Positions 8,138-14,354 of a stretch of DNA of 18,011 nucleotides are shown one piece after another. How positions within the stretch are numbered: position 1 is the first letter of the stretch; each line of letters opens with the position of its first letter. This DNA is from VAZQ01 sp036498625 (GTDB lineage Bacteria > Pseudomonadota > Alphaproteobacteria > Rhizobiales > Xanthobacteraceae), in the NCBI GenBank assembly GCA_036498625.1, contig DASYFD010000177.1, forward strand, positions 1 through 18,011. The letters are read 5' to 3'. The notes under the pieces are model-generated. The model had not been told where the DNA came from. It was given only the letters and a program-made list of their open reading frames with translations, and searched no databases. The position numbers and the translations under genes were made by a program.

Positions 8138-8189
8138 TTATCCCCAGGGCCTTATTCCCAAGGGTCTTATCCCCAACGCCTTGTCCCAG
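8138..8189 (+). repeat. Four tandem 14-15-base units with DnaA-box-like cores
   Basis: Four direct repeats begin at 8138, 8152, 8167 and 8181. Their cores are TTATCCCCA, TTATTCCCA, TTATCCCCA and TTGTCCCAG, joined by GGGCC, AGGGTC and ACGCC. Two cores differ from the DnaA box TTATCCACA at one position and a third at two. The array lies 90-140 bases upstream of the dnaE start codon. The repetition is seen; a role as DnaA binding sites or as a translated or structural leader is inference. Confidence 0.6.
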
Positions 8190-8198
8190 GTGTGCTGG

Positions 8199-8222
8199 GC
8201 GCCGAGCCCCGGGGCTTCGCGC
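8199..8222. repeat. 24-base imperfect inverted repeat in the dnaE leader
   Basis: GCGC-CG-AGCCCC (8199-8210) pairs with GGGGCT-TC-GCGC (8211-8222), with one mismatch and one G-T pair and no built-in loop. The centre AGCCCCGGGGCT is a perfect palindrome. It lies 98 bases after the sidA-like stop codon and 150 bases before dnaE, so it could end or pause the short SOS transcript. No T-run follows on either strand. Confidence 0.35.
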
Positions 8223-8320
8223 ATCATCGATCCGGACTCGCATGCCGGCACCAATCCGGGAGGCTGGCCAGCGCCCTCCCCGCCCGGCGGCCGGAGCCCG
8301 ACCGACCTCGAAACCTGAAG

Positions 8321-8419
8321 TCACAGGGTGGCAATGACCTGGGCCCAGATCGCGACCATGCCGAGAAACAGCGCGAGCGAGGCCAAAGCGGCGGCCTCTT
8401 CGGCGAAAATTCGGAACAT
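8321..8419 (-). CDS. sidA: SOS-induced small membrane protein, probable SidA-type cell-division inhibitor
   Basis: A 32-codon gene: ATG at 8419-8417, stop TGA at 8323-8321. The ribosome binding site is strong (AAGAGGAGA, five bases before ATG). The peptide starts MFRIFAEEAAAL, has a charged N-terminus (Arg3, Glu7, Glu8), then one hydrophobic helix (about residues 9-32) with Trp25 in AIWAQVI. This is the right size for a single-pass inner-membrane peptide. Its promoter carries two LexA boxes, so SOS induction is strongly predicted. In Caulobacter, SidA is a LexA-repressed membrane peptide of about 29 residues that blocks division through FtsW/FtsN. Size, topology, operator and, as I recall it, a position beside dnaE match, but I cannot align the sequences here, so orthology is inference. 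Production during DNA damage would delay septation. The gene is easily missed for its length. Confidence 0.8.
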   Translation of the reverse strand: MFRIFAEEAAALASLALFLGMVAIWAQVIATL

Positions 8420-8438
8420 GCAACTCTCCTCTTGCAAA

Positions 8439-8471
8439 GAACGAAAAGAGAACATAGTTCTTATTATGTTC
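8439..8471. promoter_or_regulatory. Double LexA operator (two GTTC-N7-GTTC boxes in dyad)
   Basis: The alphaproteobacterial LexA box GTTC-N7-GTTC occurs at 8457-8471 on the plus strand (spacer TTATTAT) and at 8453-8439 on the minus strand (spacer TCTTTTC). The two are three bases (ATA) apart and face each other, forming a dyad of 33 bases. The first fills the spacer of the sidA-like promoter and the second overlaps its -10 element and predicted start site, so bound LexA would exclude RNA polymerase. All eight consensus bases are intact in both boxes. Confidence 0.88.
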
Positions 8472-8478
8472 TAGTCAA
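8451..8478 (-). promoter_or_regulatory. Promoter of the sidA-like gene
   Basis: On the minus strand TTGACT (8478-8473), a 16-base spacer and TATGTT (8456-8451) make a good sigma-70 promoter. The LexA box at 8457-8471 lies wholly inside the spacer. Transcription should start near 8444, leaving a leader of about 25 bases that carries the strong ribosome binding site. The transcript may continue into dnaE. Confidence 0.7.
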
Positions 8479-8575
8479 GAGGGGCTGCTCGCTTATCTTC
8501 AGCCCGGAATAAGCCCGGGGCCTTGCGCCCTCATGGGGATTGTCCAGCGGCCCACAACCGAGCGGGGGCACGCCG

Positions 8576-8949
8576 ATGCGTACAATTGGTTTGGCGATGG
8601 CGATGGGTATCGCGATGGCTTTGGGGGGCTGCGCGGGCCGGGCGCCGCAACCGGTCGCGGTGGTGCAGGCGCAGGATCGTAATTCCGATTGCACGGCCAT
8701 CACGGCCGAGATCGAAGCCAACAACCAGAAAGAGCTTGCCTCCGAGCAAGGCCTCAAGGTCGGTCAGAATGTCGCCGCGGGTGTGGTCGGCCTGGTGGTC
8801 TGGCCCCTGCTGTTCGCGATGGATTCCAGGATATGGCCGGCAAGGAAGTCGCTGCGCTCCAGAGCCGCCACCAATACCTCGCGACCTTGGCGGAGCAGAG
8901 GTGCCTGCCCGCGGCACCGCCGCAAGGTACACCCAATCGCAAGCATTGA
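8576..8949 (+). pseudogene. Lipoprotein gene broken by a one-base frameshift
   Basis: The first frame, from the ATG at 8576, encodes a lipoprotein signal (hydrophobic MAMGIAMAL then lipobox LGGC, Cys19), then DCTAITAEIEANNQKELASE and VVGLVVWPLLFAMD. After GAT at 8822-8824 it turns into arginine- and serine-rich sequence unlike a protein and ends at 8983. The +1-shifted frame gives the expected continuation at once, DMAGKEVAALQSRHQYLATL and then AEQRC, and stops at 8949. Adding one T near 8825 (GAT-TTC-CAG) would restore a protein of about 124 residues. I recall small lipoproteins with this ending (ALQSR.QYL..LAEQRC) in other alphaproteobacteria, but know no function. Either a real null mutation or a sequencing error. 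The LexA dyad lies 105 bases upstream, so divergent control is possible. Confidence 0.75.
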
Positions 8950-9007
8950 TCTTGCGCCGGATCAGTCTGCCAGGAGGGTGTGAGGGATTCAAAGATACGC
9001 GAAGGCG

Positions 9008-9205
9008 CTATGCCGGCCGGGCTTGCTTCGAGACGGGCGAGTCCCGCAGCGCGTCGGGCGGAAAGCTGCCGTTCTGGCGTTGCGTCCCATCAAACCACGC
9101 GCATTCGACAATCTCGCGTCCGTCGGCCGTCATGCCGACGACAGTCACTGTCATCCGTGGACTTCCGGATTTCAATTGGACCGTATCGCCGATCTTGAAG
9201 CCCAT
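9008..9205 (-). CDS. YodC family protein (DUF2158)
   Basis: A 65-residue cytoplasmic protein. The pattern MGFKIGDTVQLKSGSPRMTV, then CAWFDGTQRQNGSFPPDAL, matches the YodC/DUF2158 family, whose members are compact beta-barrels built around KxGDxVxLKSGGPxMTV and CxWFDG...FPxxxL. No biochemical function is established. The start at 9205 lies at the domain beginning. GGGGGCG sits just upstream as a possible ribosome binding site, and a good promoter lies at 9232-9260. The last ten residues (SPVSKQARPA) are a short extra tail. It is monocistronic, flanked by the broken lipoprotein gene and a 58-residue membrane protein, both on the other strand. Confidence 0.85.
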   Translation of the reverse strand: MGFKIGDTVQLKSGSPRMTVTVVGMTADGREIVECAWFDGTQRQNGSFPPDALRDSPVSKQARPA

Positions 9206-9231
9206 TTTCGCCCCCGAAATTCCGCTCTTTC

Positions 9232-9260
9232 ATTAGATTGTCCGCATAAGCGATAATCAA
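9232..9260 (-). promoter_or_regulatory. Probable promoter of the YodC family gene
   Basis: On the minus strand TTGATT (9260-9255) and TCTAAT (9237-9232) are separated by 17 bases, in an A+T-rich stretch that stands out from the surroundings. The predicted start near 9225 leaves a leader of about 20 bases. Confidence 0.5.
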
Positions 9261-9381
9261 CCCATATGATGCGGCGGAGCACGGACAGTTTGCCACATGT
9301 ATGGATCGCCGGTTGACGCTATGATTAATGTGCAATTGACCTCGGCGTATCCTGCCCGTGTAGCTATATGAGAGGTCGACT

Positions 9382-9407
9382 GGCCCCGGTGTCCCCCCGC
9401 CGGGGCC
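9382..9407 (+). terminator. GC-rich hairpin upstream of the 58-residue protein gene
   Basis: GGCCCCGG (9382-9389) and CCGGGGCC (9400-9407) form a perfect 8-bp stem around a 10-base C-rich loop, followed by only TTTG. No complete plus-strand gene ends here. It lies 47 bases before a start codon, so it may be leader structure or an attenuator rather than a terminator. A weak TTGACC element (9336-9341) lies just upstream. Confidence 0.35.
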
Positions 9408-9454
9408 TTTGCCTTAATGGGGATTGCGCGGGCGAGCCGCGACCGGAGATTTTG

Positions 9455-9631
9455 ATGACCGACCCCAATGCATGGCGCAACCCGAGCGAGGATTATCCGC
9501 CTTCACGCCCGGGCCCTTTGATGTTCCTGGGCGCCGCAGTGGTGCTCGCCGTCGGCGCGGTCATTGCGAATTGGGCGGCGGTCTCGGCCTTTGCCCATAT
9601 CCCCCAAATCAAGGCCTCTCTGGGCCTCTGA
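9455..9631 (+). CDS. Small single-pass membrane protein, unknown function
   Basis: A 58-residue protein from the ATG at 9455, supported by GGAG eight bases upstream. The N-terminus MTDPNAWRNPSEDYPPSRPG is polar and proline-rich; one hydrophobic segment follows (about residues 23-45, LMFLGAAVVLAVGAVIANWA), then a short tail ending in KASLGL. No family is recognised. The coding-like composition, good ribosome binding site and clean membrane span make it a believable gene. An in-frame ATG at 9368 would run through the GC hairpin and is less likely. It converges on the DUF1697 gene 107 bases away, with nothing obvious between them. Confidence 0.65.
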   Translation: MTDPNAWRNPSEDYPPSRPGPLMFLGAAVVLAVGAVIANWAAVSAFAHIPQIKASLGL

Positions 9632-9738
9632 ACCGGCGCGCAGGCGCGCCGCCTTCGGCTCGACCGGGGACTTGAGCGCGGCAAGCTCGCGGACCAGCCC
9701 GTCGCGGGGCGGCTGGCTGCGTTGCGATTCCCTTCGCT

Positions 9739-10284
9739 TCAAGCTTCGAGCGCGCGCGCCATTTCGAGCAGCCTGTTGGTGGTGCTCCAGTTGCGCCCCG
9801 TCGCGGGCACCTTCAGTGTCTTGTCGAGAAATGGCGTCAGCTTTGATCGCGCGACGCCCTGCACGTAGTCGATGTAGAGGTGGTCGCGGTCGAGCTTCAG
9901 CCGCTCCGGTCCCTGGTAGGTGTAGAGCGCGTCGGCCACGCCGGATGGCGGGAGATCGTCCAGGAAGTTGACCATCAGCCAGTTGGGCCGCTCGGCGGCG
10001 GCGGCCGCGAACGGATTCCCGCCGATCACCTTGGCCAGGCTGTGCGGCGTGCGAATGAGCACGTGGTTCCTGGTCAGGCCGAACCGGTCGCGCAACAGCT
10101 TCGTGAGCAGGACCCTCACCTCCGGCGCCGATCTATCGGTTTCGAAGACGACGTTCCCGCTGGCGATGTAGGTCGCAACGCGCTTCAGCCCGGCCCTCGT
10201 GCAGGCGGTCTTGAGGTCCTGCATCGGCAATTTTCCGGTTCCGCCGACATTGACGGCGCGCAGCAGGGCGATGAAAACCGCCAT
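9739..10284 (-). CDS. DUF1697 domain protein
   Basis: A 181-residue cytoplasmic protein. MAVFIALLRAVNVGGTGKLP, MQDLKTAC and VATYIASGNVVFE are the hallmark N-terminal blocks of the DUF1697 family (ALLRGINVGG...M.dLr..le..Gf..V.TYi.SGNV.F). Later blocks match too: NPFA, FLDDLPP, and the C-terminal KVPATGRNWSTTNRLLEMA, the family's T.RN..T..KL end. No function is established. The ATG at 10284 is chosen because the domain starts there; the frame is open further upstream but that sequence is not protein-like and overlaps the next gene. The ribosome binding site is only a distant GGAG. It lies 53 bases after the 64-residue protein gene and may be the last gene of the lol transcript. Confidence 0.93.
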   Translation of the reverse strand: MAVFIALLRAVNVGGTGKLPMQDLKTACTRAGLKRVATYIASGNVVFETDRSAPEVRVLLTKLLRDRFGLTRNHVLIRTPHSLAKVIGGNPFAAAAAERPNWLMVNFLDDLPPSGVADALYTYQGPERLKLDRDHLYIDYVQGVARSKLTPFLDKTLKVPATGRNWSTTNRLLEMARALEA

Positions 10285-10337
10285 CCGCGAGAACTCCGTT
10301 TCCGGCCGATGGGAAGCCGCGGGGCCGGCGGCTCCGA

Positions 10338-10532
10338 TCAGCCGTTGAGCTTCTGCAACAGCCGCCGCAGCGCCCGCTCGCCACTGATGCGCGCCATCAC
10401 TTGTTTCCGGAAGGGAACATGGCAGCGCATGACCGCCACGGTGCGGCCGCTCGATCGAATCTCCCAGGTGTAGGGCTTGGGCAGGTGCGCGCGACGCTTC
10501 ACCGCGACCCAATAGTCGACGTAGTTGCTCAT
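10338..10532 (-). CDS. Small conserved-looking protein coupled to lolD, unknown function
   Basis: A 64-residue basic, soluble protein: MSNYVDYWVAVKRRAHLPKP, then YTWEIRSSG, a central hydrophobic strand (TVAVMRC) and an arginine-rich C-terminus (ALRRLLQKLNG). I do not recognise the family; the beta-rich start with YTWEI followed by a helix hints at a small alpha/beta fold. The ATG at 10532 is seven bases past the lolD stop, and its ribosome binding site (GGAGTGAGGG) overlaps the end of lolD, so translation should be coupled. That arrangement is the main evidence that it is real. Confidence 0.65.
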   Translation of the reverse strand: MSNYVDYWVAVKRRAHLPKPYTWEIRSSGRTVAVMRCHVPFRKQVMARISGERALRRLLQKLNG

Positions 10533-10539
10533 CCGGCCC

Positions 10540-11262
10540 TCACTCCATCTCCACCACTTGCCCATCCTTCAAGGTGACGCGGCGATCCATGCGGGCCGCG
10601 ATCTCCCGGTTGTGGGTGGCGATGATGGCGGCGAGGCCGGAGGCGCGCACCAATTGGCTGAGCGCGCCGAAGACCTGGTCGGAGGTGCGCGGGTCGAGGT
10701 TTCCTGTGGGCTCGTCCGCAAGCAGGATGCGCGGCGCATTGGCGACCGCGCGCGCGATCGCCACCCGCTGCTGCTCGCCGCCGGAAAGCTCCGCCGGCCG
10801 ATGCTGGAGGCGTTCCTTGAGGCCCAGATAGGACAGCAGCTCGGCCGCGCGCGTGACCGCCTCCTTGCGGGCGAGGCCGCGGATCATCTGCGGCAGAACC
10901 ACGTTTTCGAGCGCGGAAAATTCCGGCAGCAGGTGGTGGGCCTGATAGATGAAACCGATATCGTTGCGGCGGATCTGGGTGCGCGCCGTATCCGACATGC
11001 GCGAGGTCGCCACCTGGTCGATATAGACCTCGCCCGCGTCGGAATGCTCGAGCAGGCCGGCAATATGCAGCAATGTCGATTTGCCGGCCCCCGACGGCGC
11101 CACCAGCGCGATCGATTGGCCGGGCCATACCGCGAGCTCGGCGTTTTTCAGGATTTCGAGCGTGGCGGCGCCCTGCCGGTAGCGACGATCGATCGCATGC
11201 AGAAACAGGATGGGCGGTGGCTCGCCGCTCGCCGGCGCGTCAGTCATTGCTGGGCGTCTCAC
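10540..11262 (-). CDS. lolD: Lipoprotein-releasing ABC transporter ATP-binding protein LolD
   Basis: ATPase of the LolCDE-type complex, which extracts lipoproteins from the inner membrane and passes them to the carrier LolA. Visible motifs: Walker A APSGAGKST (55-63), Q-loop in IGFIYQAHHLLPEF (about 102-115), signature LSGGEQQRVAIARA (159-172), Walker B ILLADEPTGNLD (179-190) and H-loop ATHN. The length, 240 residues, fits the family. The GTG at 11262 overlaps the permease stop by four bases (GTGA), a classic coupled junction. An ATG five codons later (11247) is an equally possible start and loses only MRRPA. It belongs to an operon with the permease upstream and a 64-residue protein downstream. 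Confidence 0.95.
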   Translation of the reverse strand: MRRPAMTDAPASGEPPPILFLHAIDRRYRQGAATLEILKNAELAVWPGQSIALVAPSGAGKSTLLHIAGLLEHSDAGEVYIDQVATSRMSDTARTQIRRNDIGFIYQAHHLLPEFSALENVVLPQMIRGLARKEAVTRAAELLSYLGLKERLQHRPAELSGGEQQRVAIARAVANAPRILLADEPTGNLDPRTSDQVFGALSQLVRASGLAAIIATHNREIAARMDRRVTLKDGQVVEME

Positions 11263-12527
11263 TCATAGCGGAGCGCCTCGACCGGATCGAGCCGCGCGGC
11301 GCGCCACGCGGGGTAGAGCGTCGCCAGGAACGACAGCGCCAGCGCCATCACCACCACCGCCGAGGTCTCGCGCCAGTCCAGCTCGGCCGGCAGGCGCGAC
11401 AGAAAATAAAGCTCCGGCGAGAACAGATCCGTGTTGGTGAGCCAGGATAGAAACCGCCGGATCGACTCGATGTTGAGGCAGATCAGCACCGCCAGCAGGA
11501 AGCCGATGAGGGTCCCGGTCACGCCGATCGACGCGCCGGTGATCATGAACACCCGCATGATCGAGCCCTGCGTGGCGCCCATCGTGCGCAGGATGCCGAT
11601 ATCCGGTCCCTTGTCCTTCACCAGCATGGTGAGGCCGGAGATGATGTTGAAGGCTGCCACCAGCACGATCAGGCTGAGGATGATGAACATCACGTTGCGT
11701 TCGACCTGCAGCGCGTTGAAGAAGGTGGCGTTGCGCTGGCGCCAATCGATCATGAAGATCGGGCGCTGGGCGGCGGCGGTGACGGAGTCCTTGAAGCGAT
11801 CGACGCGGTCGGGCGTGTCGATATAGACCTCGATCGCGGTCACGTCGCCGGCGCGATTGAAATAGGCCTGCGATTCGGTGAGCGGCATATAGAGCAGTGA
11901 AGCGTCGTATTCGGACATGCCGATCTCGAACACGGCGGCAACCTTGTAGGACTTGATGCGCGGGGTCGTCCCCATCGGGGTCACCGCGCCGCGCGGCGCG
12001 ACCAGGGTCACGTTGTCGCCCGCGCGCAGCGACAGCTGATCGGCCAGTCGGCGGCCGATCGCCACCCCCTGCCCTTCGTCGAAGCCCTCGAGCGTTCCCT
12101 GCTTGATGTTCTTGTCGATCGAGCCGAGCCTGACGAGGTCGCGCGCCCGCATGCCGCGCACCAGCACTCCGGCGGAGTTGAACGGCGAGGACGCAAGCGC
12201 CTGCCCCTCGACGATCGGTGCCGCCAGCCGGATGCCGGGGATCATGGAGATGCGGTCGGAGACCGGCTCCCAGTCGGTGAGCGGCGATTCGAGCGGCTGG
12301 ATCAGGAGGTGACCGTTGAGGCCGAGAATCTTGTCGAGCAGCTCGGTGCGGAACCCGTTCATCACCGCCATGACCACGATGAGGTTCAAAACCCCGAGCG
12401 TGATCCCGAGAAACGAGAAGCCGGCGATGACCGAGACAAATCCTTCCTTGCGCCGGGCGCGCAGGTACCGCAGCGACAGCATCCATTCGAAGGGCGCGAA
12501 GGGGCGGGTCCGGGTCGACTCAGTCAT
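11259..12527 (-). CDS. lolC: Lipoprotein-releasing system permease, LolC/LolE family
   Basis: Membrane subunit of the lipoprotein-releasing ABC complex. The ATG at 12527 is fixed by GGGGAGAA four bases upstream, giving 422 residues. Order: N-terminal FEWMLSLRYLRARRKEGFVS, first transmembrane helix (GITLGVLNLIVVMAVMNGF), a periplasmic MacB-like domain to about residue 265, then three helices (FIILSLIVLVAAFNIISGL; ASIGVTGTLIGFLLAVLICL; SAVVVMALALSFLATLYP), ending with AARLDPVEALRYE, a family hallmark. The coupling segment KGPDIGILRTMGAT is also present. Only one permease gene is seen, next to lolD. Alphaproteobacteria commonly have a single LolC/E-type protein that probably acts as a homodimer, so LolC versus LolE cannot be decided. 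Confidence 0.95.
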   Translation of the reverse strand: MTESTRTRPFAPFEWMLSLRYLRARRKEGFVSVIAGFSFLGITLGVLNLIVVMAVMNGFRTELLDKILGLNGHLLIQPLESPLTDWEPVSDRISMIPGIRLAAPIVEGQALASSPFNSAGVLVRGMRARDLVRLGSIDKNIKQGTLEGFDEGQGVAIGRRLADQLSLRAGDNVTLVAPRGAVTPMGTTPRIKSYKVAAVFEIGMSEYDASLLYMPLTESQAYFNRAGDVTAIEVYIDTPDRVDRFKDSVTAAAQRPIFMIDWRQRNATFFNALQVERNVMFIILSLIVLVAAFNIISGLTMLVKDKGPDIGILRTMGATQGSIMRVFMITGASIGVTGTLIGFLLAVLICLNIESIRRFLSWLTNTDLFSPELYFLSRLPAELDWRETSAVVVMALALSFLATLYPAWRAARLDPVEALRYE

Positions 12528-12630
12528 GAAGTTCTCCCCGACCCGAGTTTCACATGATTCTGGCCGTTTCACGCCATGATCGACGGCCGTCAAAGGAATA
12601 AACGCGCAAAACGGCAGATACGCACAGGGT

Positions 12631-13965
12631 TCAGGTGGCCGGCGGCCGCGGGGCGAGCCGTTCCAGCGCGTCGGCCGGGCTCATGAGCTCGCGGCTGCCG
12701 TCGGCGCGCCGCTTGATCTCGATCTTGCCCTCGGCGAGCCCGCGCGGCCCGATCATGACCTGGTACGGCATGCCGATCAGGTCGGCGGTGGCGAATTTCG
12801 CTCCCGGCCGCTGGTCCAGATCGTCGTAGAGGACATCGACGCCGCGGCCTGTAAGCGCCCCATAGAGCTGCTCGCAAGCCGCATCCGTCTCGGCGCCGCC
12901 CTGCTTGAGGTTGAGGATCGCCACACGGAACGGCGCGACCGGCTCCGGCCATTTGATGCCGGCGTCGTCGTGGAACGCCTCGATGATGGCGCCCACCAGA
13001 CGGGAGACCCCAACCCCGTAGGAGCCGGCATGGACCGGCCGCTCGACGCCGTCGGATCCGGCCACCAAGGCCTTCATGGGGGTGGAGTATTTGGTGCCGA
13101 AATAGAACACCTGGCCGACCTCGATGCCGCGGGTGTGCACGCGCTTGTCCGCCGGCACCTCGCGCTCGAACCGCGCCGGGTCATGGACGTCCTCGGTGGC
13201 CGCGTAAAGGCCGGTCCATTGCCGGATGATGGGGGTGAGGTCCGCCTGGTAATCGATGTCGTCGCCGGGAGCGGCGAGATCGAGCACATCGCGGTTGCAG
13301 TAGACGCCCGACTCCCCTGTCTCGGCCAGGATGATGAATTCGTGGCTCAGGTCGCCGCCGATGGGACCGGTCTCCGCCGCCATGGGAATGGCCTTGAGCC
13401 CCATCCGGGCAAAGGTACGCAGATAGGCGACGAACATCTTGTCGTAGGATCGTCGCGCGCCGGCCTCGTCGACGTCGAACGAATAGGCGTCCTTCATCAG
13501 GAATTCCCGCCCGCGCATGACGCCGAAACGGGGCCGCTGCTCGTCGCGGAACTTCCATTGGATGTGATAGAGATTGAGCGGCAAATCCTTGTAGGAGCGG
13601 ACCGCGGCCCGGAAGATCTCCGTGATCATCTCCTCGTTGGTGGGCCCATAGAGCATGTCCCGCTCGTGGCGGTCGGTGATGCGCAGCATTTCCGGGCCGT
13701 AGGCGTCATAGCGCCCGCTCTCGCGCCACAGCTCGGCGAGCTGCAGGGTCGGCATCAGAAGCTCGATGGCGCCGGCGCGGTTCTGCTCCTGGCGGACGAT
13801 CTCCTCGATCTTGCGCAGCACCCGCAGGCCGAGCGGCAGCCAGGCATAGATGCCGGCGGCCTCCTGCCGCACCATGCCGGAGCGCAGCATCAGGCGATGG
13901 GAAACGATCTCCGCTTCCTTGGGGGTTTCACGTAGCAGTGGTAAAAAGTAGCGCGATAATCGCAT
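12631..13965 (-). CDS. proS: Proline--tRNA ligase, short bacterial type without editing domain
   Basis: Charges tRNA-Pro with proline. At 444 residues it is the alphaproteobacterial short form; standard bacterial ProS is about 570 and has an editing insert between motifs 2 and 3. Here motif 2 is followed directly by the rest of the core, so misacylated Ala-tRNA-Pro must be cleared elsewhere. Class II motif 1 lies in GMVRQEAAGIYAWLPLGLRV and IELLMPTLQ; the TNEE loop is GPTNEEMITEIFR; motif 2 is FRDEQRPRFGVMRGREFLMK; motif 3 is SYGVGVSRLVGAIIEA. A C-terminal anticodon-binding domain follows (VAILNLK, then DVLYDDLDQRPGAKF and IGMPYQVMIG). The ATG at 13965 matches the family start (MRLSRYFLP). 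The ribosome binding site is weak. It lies 103 bases upstream of the permease gene. Confidence 0.97.
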   Translation of the reverse strand: MRLSRYFLPLLRETPKEAEIVSHRLMLRSGMVRQEAAGIYAWLPLGLRVLRKIEEIVRQEQNRAGAIELLMPTLQLAELWRESGRYDAYGPEMLRITDRHERDMLYGPTNEEMITEIFRAAVRSYKDLPLNLYHIQWKFRDEQRPRFGVMRGREFLMKDAYSFDVDEAGARRSYDKMFVAYLRTFARMGLKAIPMAAETGPIGGDLSHEFIILAETGESGVYCNRDVLDLAAPGDDIDYQADLTPIIRQWTGLYAATEDVHDPARFEREVPADKRVHTRGIEVGQVFYFGTKYSTPMKALVAGSDGVERPVHAGSYGVGVSRLVGAIIEAFHDDAGIKWPEPVAPFRVAILNLKQGGAETDAACEQLYGALTGRGVDVLYDDLDQRPGAKFATADLIGMPYQVMIGPRGLAEGKIEIKRRADGSRELMSPADALERLAPRPPAT

Positions 13966-14068
13966 GGCGAGCTTTGAGAATCGGAGGGGGACCGGGTTCC
14001 GGACAGAAGCCGGATCATTGGCGAAAACACAAGGGCCATCAAGGCTTTCGGAAGCCCCGGTCGGGTAA

Positions 14069-14299
14069 AATCACCGAAAGGCTGCCAAATATTCGATAGC
14101 CGCAATTCGAAATTGTAGTGGCAAATCGCCGCGATATCCAATAACGTCCACAATTGCGGAAGGCGCTCGGGAACAAGCTCGGGCCGCCACGCGGTCCAAG
14201 TCGTGGGAGGACCTCCCCCAAAAGGCGCTTCAAGTCGCCGGAATCTCGGTCGAGAAACTCAAACAAATTCGGTCGGATGGGAAATTCGTTTCGTTTTGA
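14069..14299 (+). pseudogene. Coding-like plus-strand frame without a normal start codon
   Basis: The gap between proS and the DUF1467 gene contains a plus-strand frame, open from 14069 to a TGA at 14297-14299. Its last 48 residues look like real protein: AEGAREQARAATRS, then KSWEDLPQKALQVAGISVEK and LKQIRSDGKFVSF. The stop codon touches a strong intrinsic terminator, as expected for a true gene end. However, the frame has no ATG, GTG or TTG, and the stretch before 14150 is A+T-rich and not convincingly coding. Explanations: a gene that lost its N-terminus, a frameshift, or use of ATT at 14153. No family recognised. I see nothing else in 13966-14068 beyond possible proS leader sequence. Confidence 0.4.
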
Positions 14300-14329
14300 G
14301 CAGGGCCTCGGCCCTGCTCTTTTGTTTTT
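14298..14329 (+). terminator. Strong intrinsic terminator
   Basis: GAGCAGGGC (14298-14306), a CTCG loop and GCCCTGCTC (14311-14319) form a perfect 9-bp stem, followed by TTTTGTTTTT (14320-14329). The T-run shows it acts on plus-strand transcription, opposite to all neighbouring large genes. It directly follows the stop of the frame at 14069-14299. It is the only textbook intrinsic terminator I found in the window. Confidence 0.88.
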
Positions 14330-14354
14330 GAGACCTCGACACGCGCGCTGTTGA

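Noticed and set aside
7981..8320. tRNA or riboswitch in the dnaE leader
   Set aside because: No cloverleaf, TTC-type loop or known riboswitch core could be found; the stretch is explained by the tandem repeats and one inverted repeat.
8085..8423. 112-codon minus-strand frame covering the sidA-like gene
   Set aside because: It starts four bases upstream of the strong sidA-like start, with worse ribosome binding site spacing, and its sequence is Arg/Gly-rich and unlike a protein.
12540..12590. Possible parS (ParB-binding) site, with GTTTCACATGATTC and GTTTCACG nearby
   Set aside because: It differs from the parS palindrome TGTTTCACGTGAAACA at several positions and the second half-site is not preserved.
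14039..14266. 75-codon minus-strand frame in the proS-DUF1467 gap
   Set aside because: It has no ribosome binding site and overlaps the better supported plus-strand tail; its sequence looks like the antisense of that tail.
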